A stretch of 45,026 nucleotides of DNA from an uncultured Mycobacteriaceae bacterium (GCA_902826815.1 CADEGF010000057.1:1-45026), one strand, 5' to 3'. Counted from the stretch's first letter, positions 15,528 through 24,997 are shown. Notes: generated by a model from the letters alone, not told the origin. A program made the numbers and translations.

Positions 15528-18341
15528 CTACCCTTCGACGCACACCGGCGGCATGCCTTCGAGGCTATACCGCTCTTTCTCGGCGTCCGTCAGCTCCCGC
15601 TGGTGCACGTCACAACCTTCCCTGATCCAGTCTTCGGGATCCAGAGCCCATGTCCGGACCCGGCCGTCGCCAATGGAGGCCGTCACGGCGAGATCGGCCC
15701 CGACGCCCAGGCTGGTAGCCAGCAGACCGCCACCGGCGGCATCACTGTCCACTGCGGTCAGGGTGCGGTCGGAAAACCGACTACGGGTGGCCAGATCCCA
15801 AAGGATGAAGCTGCCGTCTTCCGACACCGTGACGAGTACATTGCCGTCGTCCCGGAACGCCAGGTCGGTAACTCGACTTGCCACCCGCATGTCGTCGCCG
15901 GTCTGCTCGCCCGTCGTCAAGTCGATCAACCGCACCGGTCCACTCCAGAGGCCGACCGCGGCCGTCGCACCATCCGGCGAGACGGCCAGCGAGCGGACGA
16001 TATCGTCCTCGAGATCGACAGTGACCGTTTTTCCGCCCTTCACAGGACGGATGGCGAGCTTGTCAGCGCCACCGATGACCAGTCGGGTTCCGTCCTGGGT
16101 GAACGCGAGGCCATAGCCATAGGGGACGTCCTCCACCCGATCCTGTTCGACAAGCCTGCGGCCATCCATCCGCCACAGCCGCACGCTGGCCGAGTCGTTG
16201 GTGTCGGCTTCGAGGTCCAGCGCCCCGGTCGCGATCGTGGTGCCGTCGGGAGAGACGGCGAGCCGATTCACCGGTTGGCCCGGTGCCACTTGGGTGAAGG
16301 TCGCCTCGCTGGTCTTGCCGTCCCATACGGCGACGGTTCCGTTGTCCATACCCGCGAGCAACAGTGTGCCGTCTGGTGTGAATGTGAGTCTTTCCACGTC
16401 TGCGTCCATGCGAGCCGACGGACCGTCCGGCTCGGGATTGTCCGGCTCAGTGAGAACCAGCTCGATCACGGGTGCCGTCCCATCTGTCGGGGTGTCCGTT
16501 GAGTCGTTGGGCTCGGCGCGGACCACGGCAAGCCGATCACCCGCAGGAGACAGAGCGACAAGGGCCGCGTTGGTCAACCCTTCTATCGTGCGAGAGAGTG
16601 GACGGCGTTCGTCGTCGCCGTACTCGAACAGCAAGGCCCCGCCCGCCTGGCCGCCGGTGACGCCGCGGTCGGGGTTCGCCGGGTCCCAGGCGACAGAATT
16701 GGCGGCGCGCTCGTCGACGCGGATAGGGGACAGCGGCACACCTCCGGTGAGGTGGTTCCAATAGACGACAGAGCCGTCATCGCCCACCGAAGCCACAGAC
16801 CCGGCCTCGGCTGCTTCCCCGGTGGCTGCGAGCCCGCGCACGCTGTCGACATGCACCATGTGGATGGCGGCATCGGTCAGGGTTCCATCCGAGGCGTTCC
16901 AGAACCCGACAGAGCCATCGGTGCCGCCGGTGACTACCGTGCCGTCCTGCACGACGGCCACCGCCGAGACCCAATCGCCCGGACGGGTGGCTTGCTTCTC
17001 TTCCCACACCGGATTGTCGGTTGCGTCGAGATCGTAGCGGCGAACGCTGCCGCTCTTGCTGGCAACGACCACGGCGCCGTCGGGCGTCCAGGCCAACGCA
17101 CTGATCGATGCGAACTGGCCGTCGGCGTCGTCGGGGACGGCGACGAACGACGTGCTCGGGTCCGCACGGTCTCGCTCCCACACCAGCACCTTGCCATCGG
17201 CCGTGCCCGCCGCTACCCGACCCGTCGATGGCTGCGCGGCCAGGCTGAGCACCGCATTGCCGGGGACGCGGACCAGTGTCTTCTTCGACGCACCATCGAT
17301 GGTGGTGACGACGGTGCCGTCGGTGGCGACGACGGTGTCGTCCGCGAGCTTGGTCATGGCCAGGACCTCGCCGACGAAAAGCCCGTCTGCCCGGCCGAGC
17401 TGCTCTCCGTCCGAGAAGCGGTGCACGATGACGTCGCCGTCGGCCGTGCCGATCCAAACCCGGTCAGCCGCATCGGACATGGCTACCGCTTTCACCGGCG
17501 AATCGGTGCGGATGCGCTGCTTGATCTCCGGCAGGTTGGCGACGCTGGTGAGAAGAGCGCTTTCGGTTCGCTCACTTTGATAAAGCCGGTAGCCATGCGC
17601 GGCGAGCAGGAAGGCCAGGTCCGGCTGCTCGAGCTCGGTCTGACTTTGTGCGGCCAGCCGTTGAGCGTCTGCCTGAATGCGCCGCTGCTCTGCGCGGTCG
17701 GCATTCACCACCGCGACGCCGCCCGCGACGACCGCCGCGACGGTGAGGACTGCGAGGGTGGCGGCGGCCGACCATGCGATGCGCACCGTCCGACGGTGCT
17801 GCCGAACATCCTCGCCCTCGATCTGGTCTTTCGACACCCCGTGCAGCGGGGCGGCGATTTCTGCGACGGCATTGCGGAACCGGCCGTTGTTGAGATCGAC
17901 CTGCTGTTCTTCTCGGGCCCATCGCAGGTCGAGATGTCGGGGCTCGTCGGTGAACACACCGCGCAAGGCCGGAGGCACGGCGTCGGATTCGGGTGTGAAG
18001 TCACCCGTCTTGTCGTCCCACTCCCAGTGACCGTCGGTGAGTATCGGCAGGATCCGGTCGACGGAGCGGTTGGCCCTCCAGTGCTCGATCTCGCGGCCTA
18101 CCCACTCGGACTGCGCCGCGAGCGGCGAGGTGAGCACCAGGAACCACTCGGAGTCGTCGAGAGCCTTGACGATGGCCCCCCACAGGTGCGGGTCCACCGA
18201 TAGGCCGGTCTCGTCGCGGAAGATCTCCAGAGACCGCCGCCGGAACCACGGCTTGGCCAATTTCTGCAACGCCTTCTGCAAAGCGGGTGCCAACCGACCA
18301 TCGGCCGCGTGCGAATAAGAGATGAAGCCGTCGTAGCGCAT
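15528..18341 (-). CDS. TIR-TM-WD40 protein
   Basis: A 937-residue protein. The N-terminal TIR domain (about 1-130) has YDGFISYSH, a BB-loop-like RDETGLSVDP (42-51) and SEWVGRE with E84 at the position of the catalytic glutamate of NADase TIRs. A transmembrane helix at about 188-212 is followed by the helical AAQSQTELEQPDLAFLLAAHG linker (from about 230) seen in STAND/WD40 proteins. About 14 WD40-like blades run from 281 to 900, with weak WD dipeptides. The start ATG 18341 begins exactly at the TIR domain; an upstream extension of the frame is non-homologous and overlaps the neighbour. It is divergent from another TIR gene. Function is unknown; sensing by the propellers and NAD-linked signalling or killing by TIR is inferred. 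Confidence 0.85.
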   Translation of the reverse strand: MRYDGFISYSHAADGRLAPALQKALQKLAKPWFRRRSLEIFRDETGLSVDPHLWGAIVKALDDSEWFLVLTSPLAAQSEWVGREIEHWRANRSVDRILPILTDGHWEWDDKTGDFTPESDAVPPALRGVFTDEPRHLDLRWAREEQQVDLNNGRFRNAVAEIAAPLHGVSKDQIEGEDVRQHRRTVRIAWSAAATLAVLTVAAVVAGGVAVVNADRAEQRRIQADAQRLAAQSQTELEQPDLAFLLAAHGYRLYQSERTESALLTSVANLPEIKQRIRTDSPVKAVAMSDAADRVWIGTADGDVIVHRFSDGEQLGRADGLFVGEVLAMTKLADDTVVATDGTVVTTIDGASKKTLVRVPGNAVLSLAAQPSTGRVAAGTADGKVLVWERDRADPSTSFVAVPDDADGQFASISALAWTPDGAVVVASKSGSVRRYDLDATDNPVWEEKQATRPGDWVSAVAVVQDGTVVTGGTDGSVGFWNASDGTLTDAAIHMVHVDSVRGLAATGEAAEAGSVASVGDDGSVVYWNHLTGGVPLSPIRVDERAANSVAWDPANPDRGVTGGQAGGALLFEYGDDERRPLSRTIEGLTNAALVALSPAGDRLAVVRAEPNDSTDTPTDGTAPVIELVLTEPDNPEPDGPSARMDADVERLTFTPDGTLLLAGMDNGTVAVWDGKTSEATFTQVAPGQPVNRLAVSPDGTTIATGALDLEADTNDSASVRLWRMDGRRLVEQDRVEDVPYGYGLAFTQDGTRLVIGGADKLAIRPVKGGKTVTVDLEDDIVRSLAVSPDGATAAVGLWSGPVRLIDLTTGEQTGDDMRVASRVTDLAFRDDGNVLVTVSEDGSFILWDLATRSRFSDRTLTAVDSDAAGGGLLATSLGVGADLAVTASIGDGRVRTWALDPEDWIREGCDVHQRELTDAEKERYSLEGMPPVCVEG

Positions 18342-18362
18342 GTCCTCACCGGTCGTCTGGGC

Positions 18363-18378
18363 GTCCCGAAAGTGGGAC
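18363..18378. promoter_or_regulatory. Inverted repeat between divergent TIR genes
   Basis: GTCCC (18363-18367) and GGGAC (18374-18378), separated by GAAAGT, lie in the 99-bp gap between the two TIR genes. It could be an operator or promoter element shared by both directions. No regulator gene is adjacent. Confidence 0.35.
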
Positions 18379-18440
18379 ACCCGCCCCACCTTTGAAGTAC
18401 GTTGGCAACGATATCCTTGTTTGCTGACAGTGAGGGCGGC

Positions 18441-21400
18441 ATGTCGAGAATCTTTCTCAGCCACTCGAGCTTGGACACGCGCGAAGCGATTGCGCTCAAG
18501 CACTGGCTCGCCGAACAGGATCCGCCGCTTGCCAATGAGATCTTCCTCGATGTCGACCCAGGCTCTGGATTGCAGACCGGGACACGATGGAAGGACGCGT
18601 TGCGGCGTGCGAACGCGCGATGTGAAGCGGTCATCTGCCTGCTGTCGCCAAATTGGGAGGCGTCCCAGGAATGCCGCGTCGAGTACCGCACCGCGGAAAA
18701 CCTGAACAAGCAGATCTTCATGGCCCGGATGGAACCGTCCACAGGCGATGACCTCACCTCTGAATGGCAGCGCTGCGACCTGTTCGGCGACGGGCCCACG
18801 ACACAGATCGACGTCGGCGACGCACCCGTGGAATTCTCGACCGCTGGCCTCTACCGCCTTCGCGACGGCATCCGCGGTGCAGGCATCGGCGCGGAGTCGT
18901 TCGTGTGGCCGCCACCCGGCGACCGCGACCGGTCGCCCTATCGAGGCTGGGAACCACTGGAGGAGAGGGACGCCGCGGTGTTCTTCGGCCGCGACGCTCA
19001 AATTGTGAAGGCGCTGGATGCAATTCGCGGCATGCGGTTGTCGGGCATCAACGCACTCTTCGTCGTACTCGGACCGTCGGGCACCGGCAAGTCGTCGTTC
19101 CTGCGGGCGGGTGTGTTGCCCCGTCTGCGTCGCGAAGACCGCCGTTTCGTACTGCTCGACATCGTGCGCCCTGAACGGAATGCGCTCGTCGGCGATTCGG
19201 GGTTGGCGCAGGCGATCGTGAAGACAAGGTCGTCGGTTGGGCTCTCCCAACCGAGCCTGGGCGAGATCAAGGCCGCTTGCGGCAACGGCGACGTCTCAGC
19301 GGTTGCCGGCTGGCTCGCCGAGATACGGCAAGAGGCTGCGGCGCGGCTGGTGAATCGCGGGGACGGTGAAGCGGATGCAGCGGCGGCGCCGACCCTGGTG
19401 CTGCCGCTGGACCAGGCCGAGGAACTGTTCTCCGCCGACTCGGGAGACTCGGCCGACGCGTTCCTCCGGCTGCTGGCCGGGGTGATAGGCGAGCTGAACA
19501 TCAACGAGATCGGCTTGGCCGTCGCTGCCACGATCCGCACTGACCGCTACGAGTTGATGCAGACCAACCCGGTCCTCGCACAGTTCGGCACCGTACTTTT
19601 CGACGAGCTCAAGCCAATGCCACCCACGCAGTTCAAGGAAGTCATCACCGGTCCGGGGCGGCGCTCCACGGAGGCAGGCAGACCCCTGTCGATCGCGCCT
19701 GACCTCGTCGACCGGTTGTTGGCCGACGCTTCTGAGGGCGCCGACACCCTGCCAATGCTCGCGCTGACGATGTCCCGGCTCTTCACCGACTACGGCAGCA
19801 CCGGCGAGCTCACCCTGGCCCACTACGAGTCGATGGGCGGCATGCGCCGCGTCGTAACAACCGAGATCGACGACGTGCTGTCGTCGGATGCGCAACGGCG
19901 GGCTGCCGAACTGGAGGCACTGCGCGCGGCGTTCATCCCGTGGCTGGCGACGATCAACCCCGACAACGATCAGCCGATGCGACGAGTGGCACGGTGGTCT
20001 GATCTGCCGGAAGCCGGCAGACCGTTGATCGACGCGCTCGTCGCAAAACGTCTGATGGTGAAGGACACTCGCGACGGCGAAACCGTGGTCGAAGTCGCGC
20101 TGGAAAGTCTTCTGCGGCAGTGGGACGAGCTGGCCGCCTGGCTACGCGAGCAGCGCCAAGAACTCAAAGACGCCGACGATCTGGAGCGCAGCGCTGCCGG
20201 ATGGAGCGCCAACGCAGAGGATCGGGCTTGGCTGCTCTCCGGCACCAGGCTGGTCGACGCCGAAACCCTCTCCAATAGACCAGGTTTCCGCCAACGTCTG
20301 AGTGAGACGTCGGCGTACCTCGCCGCATCGAGATATGCGGAGAACCAACGTAAAGCCGCCGAAGAAGAACAACGCCTGGCCGAATTGCGGGCGGCCGAAG
20401 AGCGTGCAGCGTATGCGCAAGAGCGTCAAGTCACCGCAGAATCACACGCGGCGACAGTGCGGAAGCGCTCGCGGATCTTGCGCGCGGTGCTCGCGGTGAC
20501 CGCCGTCGTCGCAGTCGCCGCCGCCGCCGGCTTTGTCTACGCCACGAAGGCCACCAGCGAGGCGCAGCGGCGATTCGAGCAAGCTACAAGTGTGCGGCTC
20601 ACCAACGAGGGTGTGGCGATGATGGTCGGTAACAAACCCGGCGGTGACACGCGTGCCATGCAGGAACTCATGGCCGCACGCGCGCTGACTACAAGCCCCG
20701 ACGATGACGCGCTCTACAGCATCGCCGTCAAGGACCGCAATACTCGCAAGGTCATTCCGACACCGGTGCCGATGTGGTCGGTCGCATACAGCCCCGACGG
20801 ACGGCACGTCGCTGGGTCGGGAAGGGACGGATTCATCGGTATCTGGGATGCCAAGAGCGGCGAACCGGTGGGTGAGCCGTTCGAGGGTCAGGGCGGACTT
20901 GTTCAGCAAGTCGTTTACAGCCTCGACGGAAGTGTGTTGGCCACCGCTGCGGCCGACGACACGGTGCGGATCTGGGATGCCAACTCGGGTAAGCAGATTC
21001 GTGAACTCGATGGTCATACTCCTGGGGCGACCGACGCTGCCTTCAGTGCTGAAGGTAGCCAGCTGGCCACCTTGAGTTCTGGCGGCCTGCTTCGGGTGTG
21101 GGACGTCGGATCGGGCCGCACACTGACGAGTGTGAACACCGGGCATACCGGGCCCACCAACTGTCTCGCCTACAGTCCGGACGGTCGTCTCCTGGCGACC
21201 GGGAGTGACGACGGCACGGTCAAAATGTGGGATGCGGGCACGGGTGCGCTGATCGGCGAGCCGATGACGCCCAACATCGGAAACGTGAATGCACTCGAGT
21301 TCAGCCCGGACGGTCGCCGCTTGGCCAGCGGCGGAAGCGATGCGGTCATCTGGGACACGGCGACCCGACAGCCGGTCGGAGAGCGCCTGACCGGGCACAC

Positions 21401-22628
21401 GAACGCCATCAGCAGCATCGCCTTCAGCCGCGACGGCCGGTGGATGGCCACCTCGTCTGCAGACTCCACGATTCGGGTGTGGGACGCACAAACGGGCTTC
21501 TGGACTGGTATCGGCATATGGGGACACGAGAGCACGGTGTTCGGCGTGGCGTTCAGTCCGGACGGAAGTCGGCTCGTCAGCGCCGGTCGCGATTCCACGG
21601 TGCGGATCTGGGAGCCTTGGAAAGGGGCGGCTGTTTACGCACATGGCGACAATGCCCGCGCAGTCGCGTACGCGCCAGACGGCAAAATGCTGGCCAGTGC
21701 CGGTTACGACGGGAAAATCCAATTCTGGAATCCGGACACGGGCCAGTCGATGGGTGATCCGATTATCGGAAGTGGCTGGGAGGCACTGAGCTTCAGTGAA
21801 GATGGCAGACAGCTGGCGGCCGGGGGCTTCAATGGCACGGTCGTCGTCTTCGACACAGCCTCGCGTCGGCCGATCGCCCAGACATCCACAGGTCATCCTG
21901 CTGGCATTCGATTCGTCGACTTCAGCCCTGACGCGTCACGGGTCAGTCTTGTCGACTGGGATGGCGTCGCCGGGGTGTGGGAGCTGGCCGGCGGAAAGCA
22001 GGTGGGCGCCGACGTTGCCGATATCAACGCGCTCGCGATGACCAAGGACTGGAAAATGCTCGCCGAGAGCCAGAACGTCGATGCGGGTCAGATCAGGCTT
22101 CTCAACCTCAACGAAAAGGAAGCCGAACTGACGGATCTGATGAAGGGGCACACCAACAGTCTGCGAAGCCTGGCCTTCGACCCGTCCGGAAAAATGCTCG
22201 CATCGGCAGGTGACGATACGACAATCCGACTGTGGGACGTGGAATCACAGAAGCAAATCGGAGACGAGATGACCGGCCACACGGACACTGTGTTCAGCGT
22301 CGCGTTCAGCCCGGACGGGAATCGCCTGGTCTCCGGTGGAGGCGATACCACTGTGCGCCTATGGGATATCAAGTCCCATAAGCAAATCGGCGATCCACTG
22401 CTCGGACACGGTGAACAGGTGATCAGTGTGGCGTGGCGACCGGACGGCACCGGGTTCGCCTCCGCGAGCAACGACGGCACCGTTTACCTGTGGCCCGCAT
22501 CTGCCGATCCCGGCGAGATCTGTTCGAAGCTGACGGCCAACATGAGCCGCAAACAGTGGAACGAATGGGTGTCGCCTGACATCGACTACCGGAAGGGATG
22601 TCCGGATCTGCCGATAGCGCCTCACTAG
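18441..22628 (+). CDS. TIR-nSTAND1 NTPase-TM-WD40 protein
   Basis: A 1395-residue multidomain protein. A TIR-like domain (about 1-100) starts MSRIFLSHSS and has SPNWEASQECRVE with E81 at the catalytic position. The junction PYRGWEPLEERDAAVFFGR (from about 166) is the nSTAND1 hallmark. The NTPase has Walker A GPSGTGKSS (211-219) and Walker B LVLPLDQAEELF (319-330). A charged coiled coil (about 630-675), one transmembrane helix (about 679-701) and 14 clear WD40 repeats (about 776-1354) follow, enough for two seven-bladed propellers. ATG 18441 is chosen because the TIR domain begins there and GAGGG lies 4 nt upstream. STAND proteins oligomerise on ligand binding to activate the N-terminal effector. 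Immunity is an inference. Confidence 0.87.
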   Translation: MSRIFLSHSSLDTREAIALKHWLAEQDPPLANEIFLDVDPGSGLQTGTRWKDALRRANARCEAVICLLSPNWEASQECRVEYRTAENLNKQIFMARMEPSTGDDLTSEWQRCDLFGDGPTTQIDVGDAPVEFSTAGLYRLRDGIRGAGIGAESFVWPPPGDRDRSPYRGWEPLEERDAAVFFGRDAQIVKALDAIRGMRLSGINALFVVLGPSGTGKSSFLRAGVLPRLRREDRRFVLLDIVRPERNALVGDSGLAQAIVKTRSSVGLSQPSLGEIKAACGNGDVSAVAGWLAEIRQEAAARLVNRGDGEADAAAAPTLVLPLDQAEELFSADSGDSADAFLRLLAGVIGELNINEIGLAVAATIRTDRYELMQTNPVLAQFGTVLFDELKPMPPTQFKEVITGPGRRSTEAGRPLSIAPDLVDRLLADASEGADTLPMLALTMSRLFTDYGSTGELTLAHYESMGGMRRVVTTEIDDVLSSDAQRRAAELEALRAAFIPWLATINPDNDQPMRRVARWSDLPEAGRPLIDALVAKRLMVKDTRDGETVVEVALESLLRQWDELAAWLREQRQELKDADDLERSAAGWSANAEDRAWLLSGTRLVDAETLSNRPGFRQRLSETSAYLAASRYAENQRKAAEEEQRLAELRAAEERAAYAQERQVTAESHAATVRKRSRILRAVLAVTAVVAVAAAAGFVYATKATSEAQRRFEQATSVRLTNEGVAMMVGNKPGGDTRAMQELMAARALTTSPDDDALYSIAVKDRNTRKVIPTPVPMWSVAYSPDGRHVAGSGRDGFIGIWDAKSGEPVGEPFEGQGGLVQQVVYSLDGSVLATAAADDTVRIWDANSGKQIRELDGHTPGATDAAFSAEGSQLATLSSGGLLRVWDVGSGRTLTSVNTGHTGPTNCLAYSPDGRLLATGSDDGTVKMWDAGTGALIGEPMTPNIGNVNALEFSPDGRRLASGGSDAVIWDTATRQPVGERLTGHTNAISSIAFSRDGRWMATSSADSTIRVWDAQTGFWTGIGIWGHESTVFGVAFSPDGSRLVSAGRDSTVRIWEPWKGAAVYAHGDNARAVAYAPDGKMLASAGYDGKIQFWNPDTGQSMGDPIIGSGWEALSFSEDGRQLAAGGFNGTVVVFDTASRRPIAQTSTGHPAGIRFVDFSPDASRVSLVDWDGVAGVWELAGGKQVGADVADINALAMTKDWKMLAESQNVDAGQIRLLNLNEKEAELTDLMKGHTNSLRSLAFDPSGKMLASAGDDTTIRLWDVESQKQIGDEMTGHTDTVFSVAFSPDGNRLVSGGGDTTVRLWDIKSHKQIGDPLLGHGEQVISVAWRPDGTGFASASNDGTVYLWPASADPGEICSKLTANMSRKQWNEWVSPDIDYRKGCPDLPIAPH

Positions 22629-24997
22629 GCGTCCTGGGGTTCGTAACGTCGCGCGAATTCGTCTGCGGGCACCGGCCATTCCTCTCCTTGCTCGCCGCGC
22701 ACCACCCAGTCGCCTTCGGCGGCGGTAACCTGACCCTCCAGCGTGTCGACGACCTCTCCGCTGCGGGCAGGACGCGCGGTGACGACGCCGTGTCGGCGCC
22801 AGGTGTCGCCGTCGATGTGTTCGTGCCGCGCGCGGAAGATGTCGTCGCGGACCGACCAGGGCCTCCCGTCGGGAGTTTCTCTCACGAACCAGTCGCCGGC
22901 CTGGGCGCTGACCGACTCGCCCGAGTCCGTCGTCCACGTCCACGGCTCGGACCTCTGCTCGGCGAGCACGGTGCCGACCTGCTTGAAGCGTCGCCACACC
23001 GGGCCATTGGTCATCGGCCTGGACCGGTATCCGAGTTCTCGAAGCTTGATCAACGTGGTCGCGAGGCTGCTCACCGCTTTTTCGAAAAGCTCAGGATCTG
23101 ATTCGATCTCAGCCCAGTCGACCAGTTTGTCGTGGATTTTCCTGGCGTCATCGCGCGGCTTCCCATACCGCCACTTCGCCGCGATGTAGTACCGCCGCCA
23201 GTCCTCGTGTTCCTCGCGCGCCATCGCGATCGCCGCATCACGGTCGAAACCCATGAGCCGCAACTGATCCAGTGGCTCCTTACCTCGCATGTTGGTGATC
23301 GGCACCGCGCTCTCGCCGTCCCAGACGTTCCAGGTGTGTCCGCCGATTTTCTCCACCATCCACAGCGCGTTGCTTACCTGGCGCCGGTTTGACTCGCGGT
23401 AGAACTCGTCGAGTTCGGCCCACGGCAGGCTGGCCGCCGACTTGCGCCCGGCCTCGGCGGCATACCGGTCGTGTATCAGCCGCGCGGCCCGCTCCCAGTC
23501 GTCCTGCGCCTGGCCCTTCGGCATGTCCATACTGAGTCGGTAGGTCGTCAGCCGACCGACGATCGACAATCGATCGTCGGTCACTTCGGCATCGGGATCC
23601 CATGCGTAGATCAGCGTGTTCGGAAACCGGGCAGCGAGCCGGGTACCCATCGTGGCGTCGACGGCAGATCCGGTCGACCCGTCGGCGTCCACCAGGATGA
23701 CCGCGGTCTGACTGGCTGAATCGTCTTTGCGCAACAGGGCGGACAACGATGCCACGGTGGGTGTTTCGGCGACTGCCTCGACGCGCAGTCCATCGCCGGA
23801 GATCCCGAGTTGGCGTTGCGAATGCTCGTGGTCCTCTTCGTATTCGGCGGCGTTCGAAGCGACGAGGACGAGCCGCGGTAGCGGCCGATCTCCCGGTGCG
23901 GAGTAATAGTCCTTCTCCAGCTGCCGCTGGCCGAGCTCGGAACACAGCGCCAACGTCAGCCGCGAGGCGCCGCAAACGAAAATCCTTCGCACCGAACCGC
24001 TTTCGATAGTTCGGTCGAGCAGCTGGCGGGCTGTGACCTCATACTTGCCGACTGCGTCTGCCGCCCACCGGGCACCCGATCTACCGAAGTGCTCAGCACG
24101 CCAGGCCTCGGCCTGCCACGGGTCGTCGATGCGCACGATCAGCGGGATGCGCACACGCTGGTCGACATCCTTGAGGCACTCCGTGATGGTCGCCAACCTC
24201 AACAAGTTGCTCGAGGGGTCTGCAGATAAGAGATAGAGCCTGTCGAGCTTTCGCCACAGCGATAGCGATGCCAGTGTCGCAGGATTTGTGAGGTTGACCG
24301 CCAGCACACGGGCGCCCTGCGCACGCGCTTCCTGGACACACGGCCGGTCGGGGTTGGCAGTGATGACGGCCAGCGTTCCGCGGTGGTCCATCGACCGCGC
24401 GACCGCACTGACCAGAGACTGCGCGTCGTCATCCATGTCGACGACGGCGGTCACCGAGCGGGCGAAGTAGACGCGCAGTCGGTCCACCCGCGACTGAAAC
24501 AACGCCATCGCGACGCCGACCACCGACAGGAATACCGCCGCCAGCGCGCAGATCTGGGCGACGTCGAGAGCCACCGGCGTCTGCGCCGGACACGCTCCGT
24601 CGCTCAGCGACTGGTCAGCGTTGGCGCCCTTGACCAAGTCGGCGGTCCAGATCAATGGCGTGAAAAAGGTCGGGTTCGAGTCGTCGTGACACCGCCAGTA
24701 CGACGACAGCCCCAGGAGTGCGCCTATCAACGCCAAGCCGGCCACGATCGCGACGGGTGCCCCGGGCCGTCGATTGGTTCCCGACCGCCACAGCGCAGTC
24801 GCGAGTCCAATCAGGACGATGATGACGATCGCGATGGTCGGCGCGGAATTAGGCTCGCCGAACCATTTGACCGCCGCGGGCAGTCCATTGCGCGCATGCG
24901 GCCATGAGGCGAGCACGGCGAGGTAGCAGATCAGGGTCACGGCAACGACCGACAGGACGGTCCTGATCGCGGTCAACCCGCTGACGGCGCTGCGCAC
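22625..24997 (-). CDS. Membrane TrkA-N/RyR domain protein
   Basis: A 790-residue protein with four likely transmembrane helices (about 10-30, 53-70, 82-100, 145-167), two Rossmann-like TrkA-N/RCK-like segments (about 180-330 and 335-490), a RyR domain (about 500-650) with REEHEDWRRYYIAAKWRYG (595-612 region) and KIHDKLVDWAEI (620-631), and two C-terminal AGDW/EGDW modules (699-725 and 760-786). Four helices plus two RCK-like domains recalls ion-channel layouts, but I see no selectivity filter. GTG 24997 follows a TAAAAT hexamer by 6 nt. It converges on the TIR-STAND gene with overlapping stops. RyR domains occur in bacterial conflict systems as putative ligand sensors (general knowledge); its role here is unproven. 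Confidence 0.75.
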   Translation of the reverse strand: MRSAVSGLTAIRTVLSVVAVTLICYLAVLASWPHARNGLPAAVKWFGEPNSAPTIAIVIIVLIGLATALWRSGTNRRPGAPVAIVAGLALIGALLGLSSYWRCHDDSNPTFFTPLIWTADLVKGANADQSLSDGACPAQTPVALDVAQICALAAVFLSVVGVAMALFQSRVDRLRVYFARSVTAVVDMDDDAQSLVSAVARSMDHRGTLAVITANPDRPCVQEARAQGARVLAVNLTNPATLASLSLWRKLDRLYLLSADPSSNLLRLATITECLKDVDQRVRIPLIVRIDDPWQAEAWRAEHFGRSGARWAADAVGKYEVTARQLLDRTIESGSVRRIFVCGASRLTLALCSELGQRQLEKDYYSAPGDRPLPRLVLVASNAAEYEEDHEHSQRQLGISGDGLRVEAVAETPTVASLSALLRKDDSASQTAVILVDADGSTGSAVDATMGTRLAARFPNTLIYAWDPDAEVTDDRLSIVGRLTTYRLSMDMPKGQAQDDWERAARLIHDRYAAEAGRKSAASLPWAELDEFYRESNRRQVSNALWMVEKIGGHTWNVWDGESAVPITNMRGKEPLDQLRLMGFDRDAAIAMAREEHEDWRRYYIAAKWRYGKPRDDARKIHDKLVDWAEIESDPELFEKAVSSLATTLIKLRELGYRSRPMTNGPVWRRFKQVGTVLAEQRSEPWTWTTDSGESVSAQAGDWFVRETPDGRPWSVRDDIFRARHEHIDGDTWRRHGVVTARPARSGEVVDTLEGQVTAAEGDWVVRGEQGEEWPVPADEFARRYEPQDA

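Noticed and set aside
18342-18440. Longer starts for both TIR genes
   Set aside because: The open frames extend through the divergent gap (minus frame as far as 19250) but would overlap each other and add sequence without TIR homology.
20442-21896. Minus-strand frame of 484 codons inside the WD40 region
   Set aside because: Antisense to well-formed WD40 repeats; regular repeats on the other strand create the open frame.
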